64,000 bases of DNA from Stenotrophomonas maltophilia (GTDB lineage: Bacteria; Pseudomonadota; Gammaproteobacteria; Xanthomonadales; Xanthomonadaceae): NCBI RefSeq assembly GCF_004684085.1, contig NZ_SRHZ01000081.1, forward strand, positions 1 through 64,000, written 5' to 3'. A program made the position numbers and the translations under genes. Positions within the stretch are counted from its first letter, which is position 1; each line of letters begins with the position of its first letter. Below the pieces are notes generated by a model, which saw only the letters and a program-made list of their open reading frames with translations, did not search any database and was not told the DNA's origin. Shown one piece after another: positions 35,048-44,601 of this stretch.

Positions 35048-35455
35048 TCAGCGCAACCTGCGCCCACAGGCGGCCTGCACCAGCATCAGCTGCGCCACCA
35101 GGATCAGCATCGCGCAGCCCGACAACAGCCACGGATCGACGTACCACTGTGCGTTGAGGCTGAAGTCTCCGGCGGAAATGCGCTTCCAGCCGTTGAAGTG
35201 CTGCATTGCCGCCACCACGAACGCGAAGCCGCCCGCGGTGTACGACAACCAGGGCACGATGAGCGCGCCGGGTCGCGCGAACAGCGTCAGCACGCCCAGC
35301 ACGCCGATGACCGTGCGCTGCACGCGGCAGTAGGGGCAGACGTAGGCCGCCCCGCTCCACTCGACCGTCCAGGCCAACAAGCTCACCAGCACCGCAGCGC
35401 CGGCCGCGATGTAAAGCAATCTGGGCGTGATCGCCATGCTGCCATCGTCTGCCAT
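35048..35455 (-). CDS. Four-span membrane protein with CPYC motif, DsbB-like
   Basis: A 135-residue inner-membrane protein with four hydrophobic segments; AAGGAG precedes the ATG. The loop after TM1 carries C40-P-Y-C43 in VCPYCRVQRTVIG, reminiscent of the CxxC-x-x-QR start of TM2 in DsbB. The second DsbB cysteine pair is missing; only single later cysteines (CAML, AACG) occur. It may be a shortened quinone-linked thiol oxidoreductase or just a DsbB-fold relative. It converges on the GST gene. Confidence 0.6.
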   Translation of the reverse strand: MADDGSMAITPRLLYIAAGAAVLVSLLAWTVEWSGAAYVCPYCRVQRTVIGVLGVLTLFARPGALIVPWLSYTAGGFAFVVAAMQHFNGWKRISAGDFSLNAQWYVDPWLLSGCAMLILVAQLMLVQAACGRRLR

Positions 35456-35504
35456 CCCGTGCTCCTTCGTTCAAAGACCCGGGCAGGGTAGCAGCGCGGC
35501 AGGA

Positions 35505-35924
35505 TCAATCCTTCTTGAAGACCGTGCGCTTGCCGATCGGGCTGCTCTTGCGCGCCGTCGGCCGGGCCAGGCCCGGGATCAGGAAATCGGTCACCTTGTG
35601 GCCCTTCTGGACCTTGGAGGCCAGCCATCGCGGCATGCGACCGCGACCGGACCAGGTCAACCGCTTGTACTCGGGGTCGCGGTATTTGGCCGCCACCTTC
35701 CCGGTTCTGCGCCGAGCGGGCTTCCGGCTGGGTGCGGCCTCCTCGACGGCTTCTTCGCCGAAGAGTTCTTCCAGCGTATAGCCGGCTTCGGCTGCTGCGG
35801 TCTTCAACATTCGCCGTACCGCACTGGCCGGGCGACGGCTGGAAATCAGTTGTCTGCGCTGTTCAGCGGCAACCACCAAGGCACCCAGTTCCCGAAGGCT
35901 GAGCGATTCAATATCGATCGTCAT
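35505..35924 (-). CDS. H-NS histone family protein
   Basis: A 139-residue nucleoid protein. The N-terminal part is helical (LRELGALVVAAEQRRQLI) for oligomerisation; a basic linker with RKPARRRTGK follows; and the C-terminal DNA-binding motif reads RLTWSGRGRMPRWL, the xanthomonad form of the H-NS signature (TWSGRGRxPxW). A basic tail with TARKSSPIGKRTVFKKD follows. It probably silences AT-rich genes. It is one of several H-NS-like genes usual in these genomes. Confidence 0.88.
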   Translation of the reverse strand: MTIDIESLSLRELGALVVAAEQRRQLISSRRPASAVRRMLKTAAAEAGYTLEELFGEEAVEEAAPSRKPARRRTGKVAAKYRDPEYKRLTWSGRGRMPRWLASKVQKGHKVTDFLIPGLARPTARKSSPIGKRTVFKKD

Positions 35925-36039
35925 GGCGGGAAAGGTCTACTGCGGCATGGCGATCTGTCAAGACACCCCGCCAGGCTCTATACACAAGCTTCACCGCCTT
36001 TGGGCTCCGATCGGCATCGCCAGCCCCTGAGGACATCCC

Positions 36040-36432
36040 ATGAGCCACTCATCGCATTCGCTTGCCTACCTGCTCGCGCGCATCCTGCTGATGGCATTGT
36101 TCCTGGTCTCAGGCCTGGGCAAACTCGGCGACCTCAGCGGCACCCAGGGCTACATGGAAGCCATGGGCGTGCCCGGCATCCTGCTGTGGCCCACCATCGC
36201 CTTCGAGATCGGCAGCGGGCTGTGCATCCTGCTTGGCTTCCAGACCCGGCTGGTCGCCATCGTGCTGGTGGGCTTCAGCCTGGTCACCGCTTTCATCTTC
36301 CACCACAACATCGCCGATCAGACCCAGCAGATCATGTTCCTGAAGAACCTGGGGCTGGCCGGTGGCTTCCTGCTGCTGGCCTGCACAGGGGCCGGGCGAT
36401 ACAGCATTGATGGGCGTGGTCGGCGCGGATAG
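36040..36432 (+). CDS. DoxX family membrane protein
   Basis: A 130-residue four-span protein of the DoxX/SURF4 group: LAYLLARILLMALFLVSGLG is TM1, with the short YMEAMGVPGILLWP loop typical of the family, followed by VGFSLVTAFIFHHN. Members have been linked to respiratory or redox complexes, but the role of most is unknown. Single gene with an ATG at 36040; its end converges on a secreted protein gene. Confidence 0.88.
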   Translation: MSHSSHSLAYLLARILLMALFLVSGLGKLGDLSGTQGYMEAMGVPGILLWPTIAFEIGSGLCILLGFQTRLVAIVLVGFSLVTAFIFHHNIADQTQQIMFLKNLGLAGGFLLLACTGAGRYSIDGRGRRG

Positions 36433-36456
36433 GCAGCGGCCGCCGACAGGTATGCG

Positions 36457-37143
36457 CTAGCGACGAAGCTCCGCTTCCGGCGCCAGTGTGTGGATCACCC
36501 TGCCCTGCGCATCAAGGAACTCGATTGCGCCATAGCCTTCCGCTGTAATGGTCAGCCGCAGCCGCGTGCGGTCGGCCTTGTCGTTCAAGGCAATGGCCGG
36601 CGTGCCATCAGAACCAACCACCAGGCCGATGCGCGTCGGTGCCTGCACGCCGGGAACCAGCTTGTTGCCCAATGCAGGTTCGCGGATCAGCTTCGGCGCC
36701 TGGTTGATCGAGAAGCTCACCGCGCCGTCCGGCGATACCCGCCAGCCGATCGCGTCCATCGCCGGATGATCCAGCGCGAGTACCGCCATTCCACCGTCGA
36801 CATCGGCGGTACCAAAGCCTCCGCGCTCGCTGCCCTTGTCGTCGTACAGCACCATGCCGGCCACGTTGAAGGCGCGTTTGTACTGGAGTCCATCGATGAT
36901 CGGCGCCGGCGTCTTGCCGGACAGCGTCATGCGGATAACACCCGTGTCATCGACGATATCGATGCGGCGGGCGGTGATGCGCTCATGGTCGGGGGTTTCC
37001 ACGCGCGTCTGCGGCGTCTTGTCGACGATCAGGCGCTGCAGGGCTTCAACAGACGGGCGTTGGGGTGATTCGGAAGGCTCGGCAGCGGCGGGCAATGCCA
37101 CGAGCGTGGTCAGGACGGCGAACGTACAGGCACTGCGCTTCAT
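36457..37143 (-). CDS. Exported protein of unknown function (228 aa)
   Basis: A 228-residue protein with a clear signal peptide (ACTFAVLTTLVALPAAAEP). The mature part is beta-rich, with repeated blocks of the sort RRIDIVDDTGVIRMTLSG, MVLYDDKGSERGGFGTADVD and AIEFLDAQGRVIHTL, each with a D-x-G turn; this may be a small repeat fold. No catalytic motif or lipobox is visible. I do not recognise the family. It stands alone, ending against the DoxX gene. Confidence 0.75.
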   Translation of the reverse strand: MKRSACTFAVLTTLVALPAAAEPSESPQRPSVEALQRLIVDKTPQTRVETPDHERITARRIDIVDDTGVIRMTLSGKTPAPIIDGLQYKRAFNVAGMVLYDDKGSERGGFGTADVDGGMAVLALDHPAMDAIGWRVSPDGAVSFSINQAPKLIREPALGNKLVPGVQAPTRIGLVVGSDGTPAIALNDKADRTRLRLTITAEGYGAIEFLDAQGRVIHTLAPEAELRR

Positions 37144-37629
37144 GCGGGCTCCTGGTCGAACGGATCGGCGGAAGCCGCATCATGCCACTCTTCTGCAAGG
37201 CACTCCCATGTGCGCGGGGTCATCGGGCCCGAGCTGGAAGCATTGCGTCATCTGCCTCACGATCCGGCAACGCACCACTCACTGATTCATGAACCCAGCC
37301 TGCGGCATTCTCCATCTGCGCCCAGCAATGAGCGCAACGAGAAAGACAACTGCTACACGCATGAGCTTTCCCCATTCAGTGCAACCGGACGGTTGATGGT
37401 GTTCACACCCATCGCTGCTGACGCCCCGAAAGGGCATCGTCGTGATCGGATCTGGTGCTGCAGGCTACCCCTCACTGGCGGCCGGCGCTTCACAATGCAC
37501 CTGCGGAGGCAAGTCTCTACCGGCGCATGAATTCTTAATTCTTCAGATTCCTATCAAGCGCCCGCATCCCACGCGCCCCGCAAGGCAGCATGATGAGCGC
37601 CCCCTGGGTAAGGATTTCCGTTCATCTCC
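37144..37629. other. 486-bp gap without a supported gene
   Basis: No frame here has a convincing ribosome site plus coding bias. Base composition is lower in GC than the flanks around 37270-37400 and 37520-37560. The promoters of the leftward exported-protein gene and of the rightward zinc-ribbon-like gene must be within it. It may be the remains of lost genes. Confidence 0.5.
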
Positions 37630-37875
37630 ATGCGTGACATCGGACAGTTCTACGTAACCAGCGTCGAGGGAGTGACGCGCCCGGACGGCACACTCCTGCA
37701 GGTCACTCGAATCGATTGCTCCTGCATCAAATGTTCCTGGCAGTTCAGGGCAATTCCCAATCACGGGTTGATCGATCTCGACGGGGCGGCAGCCCTGCGT
37801 TGCCCAACCTGCGGCAATCACCAGTCAGTCAGCCGGGCACGGCTTGAAGAGCTCAATCGGCGCAATGGCGAATAG
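37630..37875 (+). CDS. Small zinc-ribbon-like hypothetical protein (81 aa)
   Basis: An 81-residue protein with cysteines in two knuckles: C-S-C-I-K-C near residues 30-35 and CPTCG near residues 58-62, which could bind one Zn. The middle (WQFRAIPNHGLIDLDGAAALR) and a basic C-terminus complete it. No family is recognised. The gene lies in a lower-GC stretch with poorly supported neighbours, and the ribosome site is not obvious, so it could be recent or foreign. Confidence 0.5.
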   Translation: MRDIGQFYVTSVEGVTRPDGTLLQVTRIDCSCIKCSWQFRAIPNHGLIDLDGAAALRCPTCGNHQSVSRARLEELNRRNGE

Positions 37876-38065
37876 CCTGCGCTTGAACCCTCCATCCACG
37901 TAACGCCGATGCTGCCGACACCCGCGACGCTGAACGACACGCGGCTCGCGCCTGGTCGCGCACCGGCAGGAACGGGCGTCCATCCGGCGCTTGCAGACCA
38001 TCCCGTTCGGGCGAAAAACAGTCCTGACCCATCTGGCTGCATCCAGCTGCCGCGTCAGCGCGTAT

Positions 38066-38095
38066 GTAGGATGCCCGCGCCTTGCGGGCATCCTA
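38066..38095 (+). repeat. GTAG-headed hairpin in the fasciclin gene leader
   Basis: A perfect 12-bp stem (38067-38078 with 38084-38095) with a 5-nt loop begins with G-TAG. It ends 15 bases ahead of the GTG start and next to the GAGGA ribosome site at 38098. It may be a diverged SMAG element or a regulatory leader structure. Confidence 0.45.
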
Positions 38096-38109
38096 TAGAG
38101 GAACGCGCC

Positions 38110-38670
38110 GTGAAAGCTCTTCAGCGGATGGCCGCCACAGTAAGCTTCGCCGTACTCGTTTCAGCTACTTCAACGAGCTTCGCCGCCAACACCGTGATGG
38201 TCGGCGGAGCGGAGATGTATCCAACCAAGACCATTGTCCAGAACGCCATCAACTCCAAGGACCACACGACCCTGGTCGCTGCGGTCAAGGCCGCCGGTCT
38301 GGTCGACACTCTCAATGGAGCTGGTCCCTTCACCGTTTTCGCTCCCACCAATGCAGCCTTCAACAAGCTGCCTGCAGGTACGGTCGATACGCTGGTGAAG
38401 CCCGAAAACAAGGCACAACTGACCAAAATCCTGACCTACCATGTTGTGCCCGGCAACTACAGCTCCGCACAGCTGATGGCCGATGCCAGACAGCACGGCG
38501 GAAAGGCCATGCTGAAGACCGTTGAAGGTGAGCCCCTCACCGTTGCTCTGCACGACGGCAAGCTATGGGTCATCGACGCCAAGGGTGGCAAGGCCGGCAT
38601 CAGCATTGCCGACGTCGGACAGTCCAATGGCGTGATCCATGTGATCGACACCGTGTTGATGCCGAAGTAG
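38110..38670 (+). CDS. Fasciclin (FAS1) domain exported protein
   Basis: A 186-residue protein, GTG 38110 with GAGGA 7 bases upstream. A signal peptide (about residues 1-26, ending SFAA) precedes a single FAS1 domain: the H1 motif GPFTVFAPTNAAFNKLP, the YH motif TYHVVPGNYS and the closing H2-like SNGVIHVIDTVLMPK. Bacterial FAS1 proteins act in adhesion or biofilm at the cell surface. A wobble-containing hairpin (38698-38720) follows as a possible terminator. Confidence 0.9.
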   Translation: MKALQRMAATVSFAVLVSATSTSFAANTVMVGGAEMYPTKTIVQNAINSKDHTTLVAAVKAAGLVDTLNGAGPFTVFAPTNAAFNKLPAGTVDTLVKPENKAQLTKILTYHVVPGNYSSAQLMADARQHGGKAMLKTVEGEPLTVALHDGKLWVIDAKGGKAGISIADVGQSNGVIHVIDTVLMPK

Positions 38671-38697
38671 CTAGACGCCGTGGGAGGAATGCATTGG

Positions 38698-38720
38698 CGG
38701 CAGTCGCACAGCGGCTGCCG
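38698..38720 (+). terminator. Hairpin after fasciclin gene
   Basis: A 10-bp stem (38698-38707 with 38711-38720, one G-T pair) with an ACA loop, 27 bases past the stop codon. No T run follows. Confidence 0.3.
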
Positions 38721-38893
38721 CTGTCCTGAGAGAAGACCTGCATGTTCACCGCAGCCAGTGCAGAAGTGGGTGCGCAATGAATAGCGTTCCGCAGTACCTG
38801 CGTATCAGCATTTCAATCACAGGCATCCCCTGGCCTGCCACGTACAAGGCACCAGGCGCCGTCGCCGGTGAATTGATTGGGTATTGCCGGTAA

Positions 38894-38969
<76 letters not shown>

Positions 38970-39013
38970 TGCGCAGCGCCACAGTGTAGTTGAGCGCGCC
39001 CCTAGCCCGCCAC

Positions 39014-39325
39014 TCAGGCATCAACAGCCAGTGCCTTGGCCACCTGCTCCAGCCGCACCTCGGCAATCTCCGTGAAGTGCTGCATATGCCGCAGATACGC
39101 CTGGAACAGCGCGACAGTCCGCCTTGCGCCTTCCAGTCCCGCCTGGTTGCTGCCACCAAAGCCCTCAACCAGTTCCGCACCTGGGAGGGTTAGCAGCGCA
39201 TACGACGTGCGCCGGGCGAAGCCAAGCCGGTCTTCTCGTTCGTCCTGCAGCACCTCATCCCAGTCCAGCAGCTGCGGGAAATCGACCTGCAGGGAATCGG
39301 GCGTGTTGTTCTCTACATCCTTCAT
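39014..39325 (-). CDS. Hypothetical protein (103 aa)
   Basis: A 103-residue acidic, helical protein; ATG 39325 with GGAG 8 bases upstream. Residues include LDWDEVLQDEREDRLGFARR and a C-terminal helix VALFQAYLRHMQHFTEIAEV. No signal peptide, membrane segment or known motif. It is next to the tRNA gene and downstream of the HipA-family gene on the same strand, 183 bases away, so a functional tie is uncertain. Confidence 0.6.
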   Translation of the reverse strand: MKDVENNTPDSLQVDFPQLLDWDEVLQDEREDRLGFARRTSYALLTLPGAELVEGFGGSNQAGLEGARRTVALFQAYLRHMQHFTEIAEVRLEQVAKALAVDA

Positions 39326-39508
39326 GGCGTAACTCCAGATACATGACGAACCAGAGCAGCGGGCCGCACGCGATGTGCGTGGCCTGCTGCGCGTCTGCAT
39401 CGGTGCCGGTGATGACCGGCCCGCCTACGGGATGTGTTGAGCATCTGCCCGGCCAGACTGCGTCCGCACCAGGAAAAATTCAAATGGCAGATGCGACACC
39501 GTTCGATA

Positions 39509-40909
39509 TCACCCGAACCGCGCGCCCATCGCCCTGACCCGCCCGGCATTCTCCCTCGCCAGCGCGCGCAAGCCGTCCGACCGTACCCGCGCATCGCCCG
39601 CAACGCGCTCCCAGAACTCACTGGCCAGCGGCGCCGCCCAGCGCAGATGCTCCAGCTCGCCGCTCTCACGCGGCGCCACAGCCTCCAGCACCACATCCTG
39701 CCGCAGCACACCCAACCGCGACGGTGCCAACGACATCGGCAACATGTCGTAGGCCGGCACCAACGGCAGCGGGCCACGATCGACTAAATGGAAACCGATG
39801 TTGCCCTGGTGCATGTCGCTGTTGCCGATCAACCGACCAAACGCATGCAGCCGCGCCATGGCCCGCACGGTCTCGGCAGACAGCCAGCCCAACGCCTGCA
39901 GCTGCGCCCCCGCGCGCGGCCATTCCAGCGTCGCTTCGCCGGTAAACGCGGCCGAGATCGACAGCAGCGAAACGAAGCCACGGCGACCGAGCGCATCGGT
40001 GCTGCGGTCGAAGCGCGTCACTTCCAGGAAGGTATGCGTGGGCGTCTGCAGCAACTCACTACTGGCGGCATCCGCACCAGCGGCGCGCAGGGTTTCCAGT
40101 GCGAGGTGTTCGCACACCAGCAGGTCGGCCCAGCGCTGCGCGGCCTCGCCGCCATCGGGCTGGGCAAACTTCACGATCACTGCGTGGCGTCCGCCTTCGC
40201 TTTCCACAGTGGCAGTGAACTTGGGCTGCTCGCCCCCAGGCGATGAACCCACGTCTTCGCCGGCCAGCGCGGCGCGGGCGCGTTGCGGGTACTGCTGCGG
40301 CCGGTCGCGTGCAGCCACGCGATCAGGCGGTGCATCCAGCGCGGCCAGGGCCGCCTGCACGGCATCAGCGCCCAGCAGCAGGTCGCCGATCTCGGTTCCG
40401 CCGCCATGCACCAGGGCCACCAGCACGTCGTCGCGCTGCCAGCGGGTCAGATCCGAAGGCAGGCCCAAGCCGCGCGCACGGCCATGCGCAAAGCTGCGGC
40501 CGAGGAAGCCCTGCGGGCACAGGTCATCGAGATACCACGGCAGACCGGGGAAGAAGGCGGCTATATCGCCGTCCGGTGCGCGCAGCAGGTTGGGCCGCGC
40601 GCGGCTGGCGTCCACGTGGAAGGTGTCGCCACTGAGCGCGATCAACCGGCCCAGCTCTTCCAGCGTGGCGTCCTCGCGCAGGCGGTACAGCGGCCATTCG
40701 CTGCCCACGCGCGAGGGCTGGCGCAGGGCATAGGCGGTGGCACGCGTCTGGCCCAGCCTCACAACCTGATCGCCGCTGGCCGCGACCAGGCGGCTGAGCG
40801 TCATGCGGTTCACGCCCAGGCGCTCGGCCAGCGCGGCCGCAGGCTGCGGCTGGCCGGGGGGAAGCTGGGCGACCAGGTCCTGGGGGTGCAGGAGCGCGCG
40901 GCGGGCCAT
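39509..40909 (-). CDS. yjjJ: HipA-family kinase with N-terminal helix-turn-helix (YjjJ type)
   Basis: A 466-residue protein. Residues about 1-60 are a winged helix (AAALAERLGVNRMTLSRLVA). The rest is a HipA-like kinase: the glycine-loop region SSPGGEQPKFTA, the Lys in VIVKFAQ, the catalytic loop RLIGNSDMHQGNIGF (D365) and the metal loop PAYDMLPM. HipA proteins phosphorylate translation factors such as glutamyl-tRNA synthetase, and YjjJ is a HipA relative that carries its own HTH. No hipB is adjacent, so the built-in HTH may be the antitoxin or autorepressor. Repeats upstream may be its operator. Confidence 0.88.
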   Translation of the reverse strand: MARRALLHPQDLVAQLPPGQPQPAAALAERLGVNRMTLSRLVAASGDQVVRLGQTRATAYALRQPSRVGSEWPLYRLREDATLEELGRLIALSGDTFHVDASRARPNLLRAPDGDIAAFFPGLPWYLDDLCPQGFLGRSFAHGRARGLGLPSDLTRWQRDDVLVALVHGGGTEIGDLLLGADAVQAALAALDAPPDRVAARDRPQQYPQRARAALAGEDVGSSPGGEQPKFTATVESEGGRHAVIVKFAQPDGGEAAQRWADLLVCEHLALETLRAAGADAASSELLQTPTHTFLEVTRFDRSTDALGRRGFVSLLSISAAFTGEATLEWPRAGAQLQALGWLSAETVRAMARLHAFGRLIGNSDMHQGNIGFHLVDRGPLPLVPAYDMLPMSLAPSRLGVLRQDVVLEAVAPRESGELEHLRWAAPLASEFWERVAGDARVRSDGLRALARENAGRVRAMGARFG

Positions 40910-40927
40910 GGCGGGGCCTTGGAGACG

Positions 40928-41050
40928 AATAGTGTTACGTATTTAACGCAAAATATCGTAGCCGGCAAGCGCCGTTGAATTTCAAAAATACTGTTTTATA
41001 TAGCTTTTTTAGAGGCCAACAGGAACAGGCATCAAAAATAGTGTTGCGTA
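40928..41050. repeat. Three related 14-bp repeats upstream of the HipA-family gene
   Basis: AATAGTGTTACGTA (40928-40941), AATACTGTTTTATA (40987-41000) and AATAGTGTTGCGTA (41037-41050) share the AATA-TGTT core; the outer two differ at one base. Starts are 59 and 50 bases apart. The stretch is AT-rich in an otherwise GC-rich genome, and lies directly upstream of the HipA-family start codon on the minus strand, so an autoregulatory operator is plausible. Confidence 0.5.
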
Positions 41051-41104
41051 AAAATTACGAAAAAAGAAACAATCCGCCGGGCATGGCCCTGCGCTACCAA
41101 AGAA

Positions 41105-41127
41105 AAACCCCGCACCAGGCGGGGTTT
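41105..41127 (-). terminator. Rho-independent terminator of rpoD
   Basis: Perfect 9-bp stem (41105-41113 with 41119-41127), 5-nt loop. On the minus strand it runs into TTTTTCT. Confidence 0.9.
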
Positions 41128-41155
41128 CTCTCAACGCTTCAACAGCCGCTGGAAA

Positions 41156-43012
<1,857 letters not shown>

Positions 43013-43056
43013 GTAGTGCTCGCGCCACCGGCAGGGTAGGAAATAGGGAACGTAGC

Positions 43057-43065
43057 ATTATACCA
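43057..43065 (-). promoter_or_regulatory. Extended -10 promoter of rpoD (TGG-TATAAT)
   Basis: On the minus strand TGGTATAAT gives a perfect -10 hexamer with the TGn extension, 45 bases ahead of the rpoD ATG. No good -35 element is present, as expected for extended -10 promoters. Confidence 0.65.
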
Positions 43066-43103
43066 GCCCGGGGCCCCGCCTGCCGGGCGGTGGTCCCGCA
43101 GGC

Positions 43104-43544
43104 TCAGGGCCGGAGAAGGAAGGTCACAGGACCGTCATTGACCAGGCTGACGACCATATGGGCACCGAATTGGCCCGTTTCCACCCCTGGCGCGTGATTT
43201 TCACGGCAGATCTCGACAAATCGATTGAACCCGCGTTCAGCCTCGTCCGGCGGTGCCGCCGTGGTGAAGCTTGGCCGCATGCCGGAACGGGTATCCGCGG
43301 CCAGGGTGAACTGGCTTACCAGCAGCAGGCCGCCCCCGGTATCGCGCAGCGACCGGTTCATTTTTCCGGCATCGTCGGCGAACACCCGGTAGCCCAGCAG
43401 GCGCTCGGCCATCCGCTGCAGCTGGGCTTCGGTATCGCCCGGCTCCATCCCTACCAGCGCCAGCAGGCCAGGGCCGATCTGCCCCACGGCTTCGTCATCG
43501 ACATGGACGGCGGCCTGGCTGACACGTTGGATCAGGACGAGCAT
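43104..43544 (-). CDS. dtd: D-aminoacyl-tRNA deacylase
   Basis: A 146-residue enzyme that removes D-amino acids mis-charged on tRNA. ATG 43544 with GGAAG in front (an upstream extension to 43622 would overlap the divergent gene). The family motifs are present: [16 protein letters not shown] at the N-terminus, [12 protein letters not shown] (SQFTL) and the C-terminal [11 protein letters not shown] (GPVT). It lies 92 bases upstream of rpoD, which keeps its own promoter, and is divergent from the acyltransferase gene. Confidence 0.95.
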   Translation of the reverse strand: MLVLIQRVSQAAVHVDDEAVGQIGPGLLALVGMEPGDTEAQLQRMAERLLGYRVFADDAGKMNRSLRDTGGGLLLVSQFTLAADTRSGMRPSFTTAAPPDEAERGFNRFVEICRENHAPGVETGQFGAHMVVSLVNDGPVTFLLRP

Positions 43545-43605
43545 CTGTGGGCTTCCAATGAACGGGCCGGCCACGATAGCAGCGCCCTTGGCTAAACTGG
43601 CGCCG

Positions 43606-44526
43606 ATGAATCCGCAACGCAAAGCCCGGCTGGTCTACCGCGCCACCACCCTGTTCGCCCGCCTGCCCTGGCCGCTGCTGCGGGGCGTCGCGCGCGCCCT
43701 GGCGTGGGCGTGGATCACGCTCAACGCCCGCGAAAGCCGCGTCACCCGGCGCAACCTGGAGCTGGCCTATCCAGAGCTGGGCCGCACAGCGCGCGACCAG
43801 CTGCACCGCGAGCTGCTGCGCTCCACCGCCCTGCAGGCCATCGAGACCCTGCGCCTGTGGAGCCAGGAACCCGCCGACAACCTGCGCCTGCACCTGAAAG
43901 AGCGCCATGGCGAAGCCCTGTACGACGCAGCGCTGGCCAGTGGCAAGGGGGTGATCGTGGCTGCGCCGCACTTCGGCAACTGGGAGCTGTTGAACCAGTG
44001 GCTGGCCTCACGCGGGCAGATCGCCATTGTCTACAAGCCACCGGAGGACGAGGCCAGCGACGCCTTCCTGCAGCTGGTCCGGGGTGGACAGAACGTGCAG
44101 CAGGTGCGGGCCGAGGGCCCGGCCGTGCGCCAGCTGTTCAAAGTGCTCAAGGACGGCGGAGCCACCGGCATCCTGCCCGACCAGCAGCCCAAGGCCGGCG
44201 ATGGCGTGTTCGTGCCGTTCTTCGGCGTGCAGGCATTGACCATGACCCTGGTCAACCGCCTGGCCGAGCGCACCGGCGCCACCGTGTTGTATGGCTGGTG
44301 CGAGCGGATCGGCCCGGACATGGAGTTCGCCCTGCACATCGAGCCGACCGACCCGAGCGTGGCCGACCCGGACCCGCAGGTGGCCGCCACCGCGCTCAAC
44401 GCCGGCATCGAGCAGATCGCCCGCCGCGACCCGGCGCAGTACCAGTGGACCTACAAGCGCTATACCCTGCGACCACCGGGCAGCGACGAGGAAGACCCGT
44501 ATGCGACCGAAGAACATCCGCACTGA
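43606..44526 (+). CDS. LpxL/HtrB-type lysophospholipid (lipid A) acyltransferase
   Basis: A 306-residue inner-membrane acyltransferase. The N-terminal hydrophobic stretch ([20 protein letters not shown]) anchors it; the catalytic H-x4-E motif is in [10 protein letters not shown]; a PP-D-Q-Q motif ([20 protein letters not shown]) lies further on, as in HtrB/MsbB enzymes which add secondary acyl chains to lipid A. Start at ATG 43606 lies 61 bases from the divergent dtd start. Which acyl chain it transfers cannot be told. Confidence 0.9.
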   Translation: MNPQRKARLVYRATTLFARLPWPLLRGVARALAWAWITLNARESRVTRRNLELAYPELGRTARDQLHRELLRSTALQAIETLRLWSQEPADNLRLHLKERHGEALYDAALASGKGVIVAAPHFGNWELLNQWLASRGQIAIVYKPPEDEASDAFLQLVRGGQNVQQVRAEGPAVRQLFKVLKDGGATGILPDQQPKAGDGVFVPFFGVQALTMTLVNRLAERTGATVLYGWCERIGPDMEFALHIEPTDPSVADPDPQVAATALNAGIEQIARRDPAQYQWTYKRYTLRPPGSDEEDPYATEEHPH

Positions 44527-44601
44527 AAGCCGCTCCCGCCGGCCTGCGACAGACCGCCGCAGCATGTTGAATACGACGCTGGCGCCCCCATAGAGACACC
44601 G

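Noticed and set aside
40928..41050. CRISPR array
   Set aside because: Only three imperfect 14-bp repeats with spacers of about 36-45 bases, no cas genes, and repeats too short and variable.
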